From: Pseudomonas reinekei
GTDB taxonomy: Bacteria; Pseudomonadota; Gammaproteobacteria; Pseudomonadales; Pseudomonadaceae
Direction: 5' to 3'
Assembly: GCF_001945365.1 (NCBI RefSeq)
Contig: NZ_MSTQ01000018.1
Span: 1 to 64,000 of the forward strand
Length of the DNA: 64,000 bases
Under the pieces are notes generated by a model. The model saw only the letters and a program-made list of their open reading frames with translations, searched no databases and was not told where the DNA came from. Positions 1 to 8,113 of this stretch are shown here, in pieces. Numbering within the stretch: the first letter of the stretch is position 1; each line of letters opens with the position of its first letter. Position numbers and translations under genes: made by a program.

Positions 1-123
1 GAGCACGAGGCCTGCGGCCTCGCGTTTGAATTCAGCGGAAAAAGAACGACGTTGTTTGGTCATCAGACACCTCTATCTGGCGAGCATTCTCGCCTAAATG
101 GGTGTCCGGTTTCATTAGACCAC
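1..123 (-). mobile_element. End of an IS3-family insertion sequence with the start of its orfA transposase
   Basis: Read on the minus strand, an ATG at 63-61 opens a frame that runs off the window start and encodes MTKQRRSFSAEFKREAAG, the typical N-terminus of IS3-family OrfA (helix-turn-helix transposase subunit). The roughly 60 bases before it, ending near position 123 (TTCATTAGACCA on the plus strand), look like the non-coding end of the element. I cannot see the other end, so the terminal inverted repeat and target duplication cannot be confirmed. The element lies head to head with the methyltransferase gene and has supplied the first part of that reading frame. Confidence 0.8.
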
Positions 124-3100
124 TACAGTCTGTACCGCATCCTTCACGCCCGAAGCGCGCAGATCAAAGCCTTTATCGATACTGAACTGGGCAGCGAGAT
201 CGATGCCCACTTCGCCGGCCAATCGCAAAGTAACGCTCATGACGCGTTAGAAGCCGCACGCGTAAAAGTCGCCGAGACGCTCGGGGAAGATGCTTTCTTA
301 CCCACGGGTGAACTGAAGCCTGAATATCGCGGAACCAAGGTCGGTAAGGAATACGAGCTTGCCCAGCAGCACGCACGCGATGGTGGCGGCGTACTGGCTG
401 ACGATGCCCAGGTGTACGAACACCTGTACCGCTTCTTCAGCCGCTATTACGACAAGGGCGACTTCATGTCGAAGCGCTACTTTGTCTCCGAAAACGACAG
501 CCGTGCCGCTCCCTATGCTGTGCCCTACGATGGCCGTGAGGTCATGTTGCACTGGGCCAACAAAGACCAGTACTACATCAAGTCGAGCGAGGCACTCAGT
601 AATTTCACTTTCGACCTCACAGCAGCACAGGCCAAGGAACAGGGCCGCCAAAGTGGCTTCGAATTCCAGCCAGCGATCACAACCCCACTGAAGGTGCATT
701 TCCGTCTGGCAGCAGTAGCGGAAGGTGAGCACAACAACGTAAAAGAAGGCCAGGAGCGCTTCTTCATCATCCACACAGCGGAACCGCTGAAGCTGGAAAT
801 CAACGATCAAGGGCTACCGGAACTCGTTGTGCAGTTCGACTACAGCCCTGACAGCACTAAGTCCGGTCAAGCTGGCACCTGGCAGCAGAAACGTCTGACA
901 GAGGCCGAACAGGTGGTAGGCGAGCAGCTCGCCAACCTAGTTTTCAAATATCCAGAGCTTCGGGACTTTGAACAGCCGCTATTTGCGCCAGCCCCCACCG
1001 ATAAGCAGCCAACACGCACAATACTAGCCAAGTATCTGAGCCAGTTCACAGCACGCAACACCATGGACTACTTCATTCACAAAAATCTCGGTAGTTTCTT
1101 GCGCCGCGAACTGGATTTTTATATCAAAAACGAGATCATCCGCCTTGACGATATTGAGGCGGCCGATGGTCCGCGCGTGGATGAATATCTAAAAAAATTG
1201 CGCGTCCTGCGCAAGATTGCACGGCGCATTATCGACTTTCTCGCCCAGCTCGAAGATTTCCAGAAAAAACTCTGGCTCAAGAAAAAATTCGTTGTCGAGA
1301 CGCAGTACTGCATCACCCTGGATCGCATACCGGAAAGATTCTATCCAGAAATTGCAACCAATGAGCAGCAGCGGAAAGAGTGGGTTAAATTATTTGCGAT
1401 TGATGAAATTAAGGGCGACATGGCCCAGCCTGGGTACAGCGCACCTCTCTCTATTGAGTTTTTGAAATTCAATAAATTCCTCACAATCGACACCTGTTTT
1501 TTTGATGACGAAACAAAAGCAGAGATACTGGCAACCCAGAGTGAACTTGACAAAACCTGCAACGGAATAATCATCCAGTCCGACAATTTTCAAGCGTTGT
1601 CAATTACAAAAGAAAAACTTAGCAATCAGGTTAAACTGATCTACATAGATCCGCCATACAACACCGGTGGAGATGATTTTGTTTACAAGGATAACTACAG
1701 GCACTCCAGCTGGTGCTCCATGCAAGCAGATAGACTGAGCCTTGCAAAGGAGCTACTTTCAAACTCAGCCGGCATTGTCTGCAACCTTAACGACATTGAA
1801 GACTGGCGATACAGGGGACTACTCGAAAGCTCTCTTGGAGATGAAAGTTACATAACAACTGTGACTACAAAGTGCTCTACCGCCTCCAGCTTTCGCACCG
1901 TAAACCTAGGCCCAGTAGACATATCTGACAGATTAATTTTTGCGGCAAAAGACAGAAGCAATTACAGCTACACAACCAGCTATGTAAAAAAACCTGTGGA
2001 TCTCGCTCACTTTTCAAGATTTATTGTGAACCCGGAGCAAGATTGTTCTCGCTGGGAATTCAAGCCTATTAAGGTTCAAGTTCTTCAAGATCTGGGATTT
2101 GAATGTGAAAACTCTGCAGCTGGAATGAAGCTAGCACGCCAGAAATGGGGGGATGCTGCATCTGCAATTGTTGAAAACGCATGCGAACAATTCGCTATAA
2201 AAAATGCGAGTCGAGTGTTCGAAACTAAAACTTTACAAAAGCCAGCACCTTGGCTTCGCGATCATATTGAGTACTCGAAAAACAATAAAAATGAAGTAGT
2301 TAAAGTTGAGCGTGACACTAGCGAAAATATGTATCTACTCGGAGGAAGACAGTTTTATTTCCTTTCAAAATCCGTAAGAATTGTTGATGGAGCTCAAGCT
2401 ATAGCCGAGCCTGCATCCACAATATGGATCGACATCGACACCAACAACTTGAAACACGAAGGCGCAGTTGACTTCCCATTAGGAAAAAAACCTATAAAAC
2501 TGATATCTCGACTTATCGAGATGGCCCAAAATGCAGAAGGGAATTATGTTCTGGATTATTTTGCAGGCTCAGGAAGCACAGGTCACGCAGTTATAAGCAC
2601 AAACAGAAAAAACCAAACCAATGACAAATATGTTCTTTTTGAGATGGGTGAGCACTTCTCATCCGTACTGCTACCAAGAATTAAAAAATCTGCGTACTCA
2701 GACACTTGGAGAAATGAAAAACCCATTTCCCGAGACGGAATTAGCCATTGCTTTAAATATCTGCGCCTAGAATCTTTCGAAGACACGTTAAACAATCTGC
2801 AACTGCCAGACGCTCCACATCTAAACACCAAATCGGTCGACTCCGTCGAGATGACACGTGAGTATCTTCTCAAGTATTGGTTGGAGTTCGAAACCGCCGG
2901 CAGCCCAAGCCTGCTTAATGTTCGCGAATTTACTGACCCGACGTCCTACAAACTCAAGGTCAAGCAACCTGGTAGCGATGCCCAAGTGGAAAAAAACATC
3001 GACTTGGTGGAGACCTTCAACTGGCTCATTGGTCTGCATGTCGCCCACCTCGATCAACCACGCCGCTATGCCATCGAACTTGTGCGTGAAACTGATCCGG

Positions 3101-3447
3101 AGCTACCCAAAGACCAAGATACGCGCTGGCTTTCAAGCGCCATCAAGGAACGTGCCGATGGCGAGTTCTGGTTCCGTGCTGTGGAAGGCCACATCTTCCG
3201 CGCACCGGGAGACGATTTGTCGCGTGAGCGTGCCCTGGTAATTTGGCGCAAGCTGACCGGAGACTCTGGTCGCGATCAAGCTGCACTGGAAGCATGGCTG
3301 AACAAACGCGGCATCAATCCGCGTGAAAGTGAATACGACTATATCTACGTGAATGGTAATCATGCTCTGCCCAGCGATGGCGATGCCGCCACACGCGTGC
3401 GCCTGATCGAAGAGACCTTCGCCCAGCGCATGTGGGAGGACGCTTGA
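52..3447 (+). CDS. Large site-specific DNA (adenine-type) methyltransferase, 5' end replaced by IS sequence
   Basis: The protein carries motif IV, DPPYNTGG, near residue 533 and the SAM-binding motif I, FAGSGSTG, near residue 836. This order (IV before I) is that of beta-class amino-methyltransferases such as type III Mod subunits. At 1131 residues it is much longer than a usual Mod, because some 500 residues precede the catalytic part; I do not recognise that N-terminal region. The first 23 codons, from a TTG at 52, are antisense IS3 sequence, and no plausible native start lies between 121 and the Met near codon 140, so the original start has been lost. The gene ends one base before the helicase/nuclease gene, with which it would form a restriction-modification pair. 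Whether it is still translated is uncertain. Confidence 0.8.
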   Translation: MFGHQTPLSGEHSRLNGCPVSLDHYSLYRILHARSAQIKAFIDTELGSEIDAHFAGQSQSNAHDALEAARVKVAETLGEDAFLPTGELKPEYRGTKVGKEYELAQQHARDGGGVLADDAQVYEHLYRFFSRYYDKGDFMSKRYFVSENDSRAAPYAVPYDGREVMLHWANKDQYYIKSSEALSNFTFDLTAAQAKEQGRQSGFEFQPAITTPLKVHFRLAAVAEGEHNNVKEGQERFFIIHTAEPLKLEINDQGLPELVVQFDYSPDSTKSGQAGTWQQKRLTEAEQVVGEQLANLVFKYPELRDFEQPLFAPAPTDKQPTRTILAKYLSQFTARNTMDYFIHKNLGSFLRRELDFYIKNEIIRLDDIEAADGPRVDEYLKKLRVLRKIARRIIDFLAQLEDFQKKLWLKKKFVVETQYCITLDRIPERFYPEIATNEQQRKEWVKLFAIDEIKGDMAQPGYSAPLSIEFLKFNKFLTIDTCFFDDETKAEILATQSELDKTCNGIIIQSDNFQALSITKEKLSNQVKLIYIDPPYNTGGDDFVYKDNYRHSSWCSMQADRLSLAKELLSNSAGIVCNLNDIEDWRYRGLLESSLGDESYITTVTTKCSTASSFRTVNLGPVDISDRLIFAAKDRSNYSYTTSYVKKPVDLAHFSRFIVNPEQDCSRWEFKPIKVQVLQDLGFECENSAAGMKLARQKWGDAASAIVENACEQFAIKNASRVFETKTLQKPAPWLRDHIEYSKNNKNEVVKVERDTSENMYLLGGRQFYFLSKSVRIVDGAQAIAEPASTIWIDIDTNNLKHEGAVDFPLGKKPIKLISRLIEMAQNAEGNYVLDYFAGSGSTGHAVISTNRKNQTNDKYVLFEMGEHFSSVLLPRIKKSAYSDTWRNEKPISRDGISHCFKYLRLESFEDTLNNLQLPDAPHLNTKSVDSVEMTREYLLKYWLEFETAGSPSLLNVREFTDPTSYKLKVKQPGSDAQVEKNIDLVETFNWLIGLHVAHLDQPRRYAIELVRETDPELPKDQDTRWLSSAIKERADGEFWFRAVEGHIFRAPGDDLSRERALVIWRKLTGDSGRDQAALEAWLNKRGINPRESEYDYIYVNGNHALPSDGDAATRVRLIEETFAQRMWEDA

Positions 3448-3448
3448 G

Positions 3449-6400
3449 ATGGCCCGCGCCCCACGTAAAAACAAAGCTCAGCCACCACTGGTAGCGAGTC
3501 ACTTTCAGGATGCATTGGTACTTAATCAGTACCTCATCAGCCTGTTTGGTATCGACCCGCTGGTGACTCACAAGGATGAAGGCCGCACTGTGCGGCCACT
3601 GGAGATAATTGCCAAATCTCTGCGTAGCGTCGAGCCAGGCATAGGACCGGACGGCAAGCACCGCTTTCTGGCGAAGCTAATCTCGCACCTGCCTGCCAAT
3701 GCGACATTGACCCCCGTTGAACTGGAGCGTTTTGACGCCAATCTGGTTGCGCATACGAGGGTCATCAATGCCCGTCGTAAGTACAAAGGAGAAATTGCCT
3801 GGAAATACTTCCAGTGGCTGACTCTATTGTTTGTTGAAATCTACCTCGACCGTTATTTCAACGACCGCCAGGGTCTCTGCGCCGTACTAAATGAGTTTAT
3901 CGAGCGTTTCAACCTTCATCACCAAGGCCAAGGGCGCGAATCGGGCATCGGCGCATACGCTGTTGAAGACCTCAACAAGCTCTGCCTGCAAAACGCCACG
4001 GGTAGCGGCAAAACGTTGCTCATGCATGTGAATTTGCTGCAGTTTGCCCAGCATGCGCGTGCGACCGGGCAGGCTGACGCTTTCAGCCGAGTCATTGTGC
4101 TCTCACCGAACGAACGCCTGTCCGAGCAGCACGAGCGTGAGCTGCGCGAAAACGGCTTCTACCCGGAGCCGCTGCGCCAAGAAAGCGACCTAATTTCACG
4201 CGGGCAAAATGCCCTTGATGTGCCGCTGCTGACCGAAATCACCAAACTCGCAGACGAGCAGAAGGTCAAGCAGATGGCCGTCGACAGCTTTGGCGATGCC
4301 AACTTATTGCTGGTGGACGAAGGTCACCGTGGCATGAGCGGCAGCGACTGGAAAAGTAAGCGTGACAAGCTGGCGGCCAAGGGCTTCACCTTCGAGTACT
4401 CCGCCACCTTCAAGCAGGCAGTCAAGGCAGCCAACGACCGTGTGCTGGCCGAGAGCTACGCCAAAGCAGTACTGTTCGATTACAGCTACCGCTACTTCTA
4501 TGCGGACGGTTATGGGAAGGACTACCGCATCTTCAACCTGCCTAAGGATGAGCTGGCCCACAAGGACACCTACCTAGCCGCAGCCCTGCTGGGGTTTTAT
4601 CAGCAGCTGCGCATGTTTACTGAGGCGGGCAATCGCTACACCGGCTACAACCTGGAAAAGCCGTTGTGGGTCTTTGTCGGCGCCAGCGTTACTGGACGCA
4701 AGGTTGATGAGGAAAGCGTATCGCCATCCGATGTGGCGCAGATCCTCGACTTCCTTGCGCGCTTTCTTGCGCACCGTGAAGCCTTCACCTCGCTCATCCA
4801 TACCGTGCTCAATGGCAATAGCCAGCAGACAGGTCTGCTCGATGCCCAAGGGCACGATATTTTCGTGCAGTCGTTCCCCTACCTGAAAGGCTTGAAGCAA
4901 ACCGCAGCACAGTTCTATTCCGACATCTGTCAGCGCCTGTTCCATGCCCCGGGCGGCGGTCACTTGGTGATCGAGCGCGTGAAAGGCGACAGCGGCGAGT
5001 TGCTGTTGAAGGTTGGCGAAGCCGACCAACCCTTTGGCGTGATCAATGTCGGCGATGCCGCTGCGCTGGCCAAACACGTTCAGGAAGAACTGGAAAACAA
5101 GCAGTCCCTGGCCGAGGTGCGCCCTAGCGAATTTGGCGAGCCCGTATTTGGCGACGTACATAAACCAACCTCTCCCATTCACATGTTGGTCGGCTCGAAG
5201 AAGTTCATCGAAGGCTGGGACTGCTGGCGGGTGTCCAGCCTCGGCCTTATGCGCATGGGCCAGAGCGAAGGCGCACAGATCATTCAGCTGTTCGGACGTG
5301 GAGTGCGCCTAAAAGGCAAAGAAATGAGCCTGATGCGTACCAGCCGCTATCAACCGGTGAATCCACCAAAGGATATTCACTTCCTGGAAACGCTGAACGT
5401 ATTCGGTGTGCAAGCCGACTTCATGGCAACCTTCCGCGACTTCCTAGAAAGCGAAGGCCTACCGCCGAACGATGCACCTCATGTTGAGGAAATCACCCTC
5501 AACGTCACCCACGACTTTGGCCAGAAGCTGAAGGTCCTCCGTTCCAAGTTCCGCAAGGACACCCAGGAGCAGTATGACTTCCGTAAACATGGCCCCATCG
5601 TGGATCTCACTATCGGTGCTCTCCCTCCTGGCTTGACCAAGGGAGGAATGCCATTGGTTGTTGATCGCTTCCCACGCCTGCAGATGATCCAGGCCAAAGA
5701 GGTCATGGGCCAGGCCCCTGAGGCAATCGATAACCCACCACGCCATTTCGATGCCCTGCGCCTGTCGATGCTCGATTGGGACAAGCTGTGGTTCGATCTG
5801 GAGCGCTTCCGCCGCCAGCGACACCTGGACAACGTCATCGTAAAAGCTGAAATGTTACGCCCACTGCTGGAAACCCCAGACTGGTATCGCATCCTGGTGC
5901 CAGCGCATTGGTGGGCACCTTCGATGGCAAATCTCCGCCACTGGCAGTCGATCGCTTTCGAGCTACTCAGCGGCGCACTGGAGCGCTGCTTCAATCACCA
6001 AAAGCGAAAATACCTCGATCCCCGAATGGAGCTGGTTCTGCTGACCCGCGACAACGATAACCTGCCGGCTGACGATATTAACTACCACCTGATTGTCGAG
6101 GCCACCGAGCAATACCTAATCGACGACATCAAGGCGCTGAAGGAAGAGCTCGCTCAAGTTGGCTGGCGTGATCATGGGTACGTACAAGGCTTGAAGCTTG
6201 CCGCTCACCTCTACGAGCCACTGTTATCCAGTGAGAAAGTGAAGATCCAACCCGTCGCCCTCAATAAGTCCGAGTTCCAATTCGTCGACGATTTGCGCAT
6301 CTGGCTGGAGGCCCACGAAGCAACCCTTACCGAACGCGGCGAGCGTATTTTCCTGCTGCGCAACCTGGTCAAGCAGGGCATTGGCTTCTTTGAGGCCGGT

Positions 6401-6727
6401 AATTTTTATCCTGACTTCATTCTCTGGTACCTGAAGGCGGATGGCAGCCAACGCATCTGTTTCATTGATCCTCATGGACTAGAACACGAAGGTCCCGGCA
6501 GTGACAAAATTCAGCTCTCGCAGAGCATTAAAGATCTGGAAGCGCGCTTGAGTGACCCTGGCGTGAAGCTGGAGTCGATCATCCTGTCGCCGAGCACTAA
6601 CCGCATGCGGATCGAATACTTGTGGAGCCAACAAGGGCTACCGGTACCTGATTTGAACGCTCTGCATGTCTTCTTCATTGGAGAGCCGGACTACATCAGC
6701 AAAGTGATGGCGTTGGTGCAACCTTAA
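3449..6727 (+). CDS. Type III-like restriction subunit: superfamily 2 helicase with C-terminal nuclease-like domain
   Basis: This 1092-residue protein has a Walker A motif (NATGSGKT, near residue 185), a Walker B of the form LLVDEGH (near residue 290) in place of DEAH, an SAT motif and a motif VI QLFGRGVRLKG. That is the layout of type III Res translocases. Near the C-terminus, YPDFILW (about residue 988) is followed by CFIDPHGL (about 1007), which resembles a PD-(D/E)xK nuclease core with His where Lys is usual. It starts one base after the methyltransferase stop, so the two are very probably co-translated. Expected role: ATP-driven restriction of unmodified DNA. The exact subtype is not clear to me, since both subunits are larger than textbook type III proteins. 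Confidence 0.8.
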   Translation: MARAPRKNKAQPPLVASHFQDALVLNQYLISLFGIDPLVTHKDEGRTVRPLEIIAKSLRSVEPGIGPDGKHRFLAKLISHLPANATLTPVELERFDANLVAHTRVINARRKYKGEIAWKYFQWLTLLFVEIYLDRYFNDRQGLCAVLNEFIERFNLHHQGQGRESGIGAYAVEDLNKLCLQNATGSGKTLLMHVNLLQFAQHARATGQADAFSRVIVLSPNERLSEQHERELRENGFYPEPLRQESDLISRGQNALDVPLLTEITKLADEQKVKQMAVDSFGDANLLLVDEGHRGMSGSDWKSKRDKLAAKGFTFEYSATFKQAVKAANDRVLAESYAKAVLFDYSYRYFYADGYGKDYRIFNLPKDELAHKDTYLAAALLGFYQQLRMFTEAGNRYTGYNLEKPLWVFVGASVTGRKVDEESVSPSDVAQILDFLARFLAHREAFTSLIHTVLNGNSQQTGLLDAQGHDIFVQSFPYLKGLKQTAAQFYSDICQRLFHAPGGGHLVIERVKGDSGELLLKVGEADQPFGVINVGDAAALAKHVQEELENKQSLAEVRPSEFGEPVFGDVHKPTSPIHMLVGSKKFIEGWDCWRVSSLGLMRMGQSEGAQIIQLFGRGVRLKGKEMSLMRTSRYQPVNPPKDIHFLETLNVFGVQADFMATFRDFLESEGLPPNDAPHVEEITLNVTHDFGQKLKVLRSKFRKDTQEQYDFRKHGPIVDLTIGALPPGLTKGGMPLVVDRFPRLQMIQAKEVMGQAPEAIDNPPRHFDALRLSMLDWDKLWFDLERFRRQRHLDNVIVKAEMLRPLLETPDWYRILVPAHWWAPSMANLRHWQSIAFELLSGALERCFNHQKRKYLDPRMELVLLTRDNDNLPADDINYHLIVEATEQYLIDDIKALKEELAQVGWRDHGYVQGLKLAAHLYEPLLSSEKVKIQPVALNKSEFQFVDDLRIWLEAHEATLTERGERIFLLRNLVKQGIGFFEAGNFYPDFILWYLKADGSQRICFIDPHGLEHEGPGSDKIQLSQSIKDLEARLSDPGVKLESIILSPSTNRMRIEYLWSQQGLPVPDLNALHVFFIGEPDYISKVMALVQP

Positions 6728-6744
6728 TACCCGATCTCTTTTTT

Positions 6745-6775
6745 GAAGTGCTGGGCATTTATGGCCCATCACTTC
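6745..6775 (+). terminator. Hairpin just after the restriction subunit gene
   Basis: GAAGTG and TGGGC pair with GCCCA and CACTTC around a short loop, giving an 11-bp stem with one mismatch, 18 bases after the stop codon. A run of six T lies just before the stem and none follows it, so this is not a textbook intrinsic terminator. It may still separate the restriction genes from the operon downstream. Confidence 0.35.
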
Positions 6776-6780
6776 GATGA

Positions 6781-6943
6781 GTGACCGCCATGGCGCGGGT
6801 GGTTGCGGCGTTCGGTGCGGCGAAGCTGCACTGTGCTTATCTGTTTACCAACCGCCGCCACTCGCCTGACAGTGCTGTTGCACGACGGTTTACCGCATGG
6901 TGAGGTAGATGTACTCCTTCGACGGTTCCAGGCTGTCTGTTAA
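6781..6943 (+). pseudogene. Frameshifted fragment of an IS66-family tnpB (Orf2)
   Basis: One frame reads TAMARVVAAFGAAKLHCAYL followed by FTNRR. The reading then continues in another frame as ATRLTVLLHDG, near 6857-6889, up to a stop at 6941-6943. Together these match the conserved centre of the IS66-family accessory protein TnpB, with a frameshift at the second NRR arginine. The beginning, the end and the other IS66 genes (tnpA, tnpC) are missing, so this is a dead scrap. It sits in the gap between the restriction genes and the zinc-finger/Hsp70 operon, which suggests the two modules were joined or disturbed by past IS66 activity. Confidence 0.7.
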
Positions 6944-7042
6944 GCGGACTAACCAGCTAACAGTCATGGACAGAGCGATGGCATTTTGCCTAATCTCGGC
7001 GTTGGGTCTACGAAAGATGCACTCGCGAAATAAGGAGCCTGC

Positions 7043-8110
7043 ATGCCAACGTTGGGATGGATTCAGGAAACAGGTCTGGACCGATTATGGGAAAGAGGCA
7101 CTGAGCCTGGCTCCTCGGCCTTACCGACCGGCTATACATGCCGTTATTGCAACCAGGTTTTCAAGTCGATTGCCGTACGCGAACAGCACGAACTTGAGCA
7201 CCCGCTGCTAAATCCAACCATGTTCTATCGTGACCGTGAGCTCGGCGCCACACGTCTGCTGATCAATACGCCGATCCAGCTTGGCGACATTGCTGCACGC
7301 AATGTTAGCAAGATTGAACTCAACGGCCAGCCACTTGGCTCTATCACCGAACTGACTCTGGCTTTGAAGTCAGTAAGTAGGGGCTTTTTTAGTGTCACCT
7401 ATGCCAATGAGACTTTGGAAAAAAGCCTCAAGATTGAGGTGTGCATCGCCGACCCTCAGCAACTGACTGAGATTGATCAGGCCTTCAGGGCGCATTTCTC
7501 TACCGGCAGTATTGCCGATCCTTTGCTCGAGGGATTCACTGCCTCCGTCAAACACTGTGACACCGTCAGCCGATACGTAGACGGACTGGTGCGCTACCTC
7601 CACGGCTTGAAAGCCAAAGATCACCTATCTGACATCACCACGTTCGAAGATTTCGACAAACGCTTCAATCAGGCACTGGATTCTCTGAGAGATTACACTA
7701 CGCCACTTGCAGCGGCTGTGCGCGCCGTGATCCGATTCAACAGAAACGACTTCAGTTTTATGCAGAAAGCCTCAGGTCTACCCGATATGGACAGGACTAT
7801 CTCCTTTTTCTGCGGTGACGACTTAGTTGGCAGTACATTCGCATCGCCAGATGCACAACTGCCCGTGGATCAGTCCTCTGAGTTCATTCTTGCAAATCTG
7901 ATTCCATCTTTTTCCGATTCGACGTTGGCAGATATCGAGGAACGAATCACTTGGTTACCCGTCAAGTACCGGTCGCTGCAGGACACTAGCAAACTCAACT
8001 ACCTGTGTTTCCGTAAAGCGGTGGCGGTCGAGGACATGACCGCGGTCGAAAAGTACCGCAAGAAGCTCAGGCATGATGATGTGTTCAACACCCTCACTGG
8101 AGATAAATGA
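7043..8110 (+). CDS. C2H2 zinc-finger protein of unknown function, first gene of a putative chaperone-type operon
   Basis: The 355-residue protein has a textbook C2H2 finger near its N-terminus: Cys33, Cys36, His49 and His53 in the spacing C-x2-C-x12-H-x3-H (CRYCNQVF then QHELEH). The rest, about 300 residues, matches nothing I know; it is soluble-looking, mixed in charge and has no signal peptide or membrane segment. The ATG has a clear AAGGAG six bases upstream. The stop is three bases from the next gene, and the third gene overlaps the second, so the three are surely one operon. The finger could bind DNA, RNA or a protein partner. Its place in a defence island suggests a recognition role, which is inference. 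Confidence 0.7.
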   Translation: MPTLGWIQETGLDRLWERGTEPGSSALPTGYTCRYCNQVFKSIAVREQHELEHPLLNPTMFYRDRELGATRLLINTPIQLGDIAARNVSKIELNGQPLGSITELTLALKSVSRGFFSVTYANETLEKSLKIEVCIADPQQLTEIDQAFRAHFSTGSIADPLLEGFTASVKHCDTVSRYVDGLVRYLHGLKAKDHLSDITTFEDFDKRFNQALDSLRDYTTPLAAAVRAVIRFNRNDFSFMQKASGLPDMDRTISFFCGDDLVGSTFASPDAQLPVDQSSEFILANLIPSFSDSTLADIEERITWLPVKYRSLQDTSKLNYLCFRKAVAVEDMTAVEKYRKKLRHDDVFNTLTGDK

Positions 8111-8113
8111 TCC

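Noticed and set aside
6909..7211. Open frame overlapping the start of the C2H2 gene
   Set aside because: It runs through the IS66 scrap and the zinc-finger gene in the wrong phase; the C2H2 frame has the ribosome binding site.
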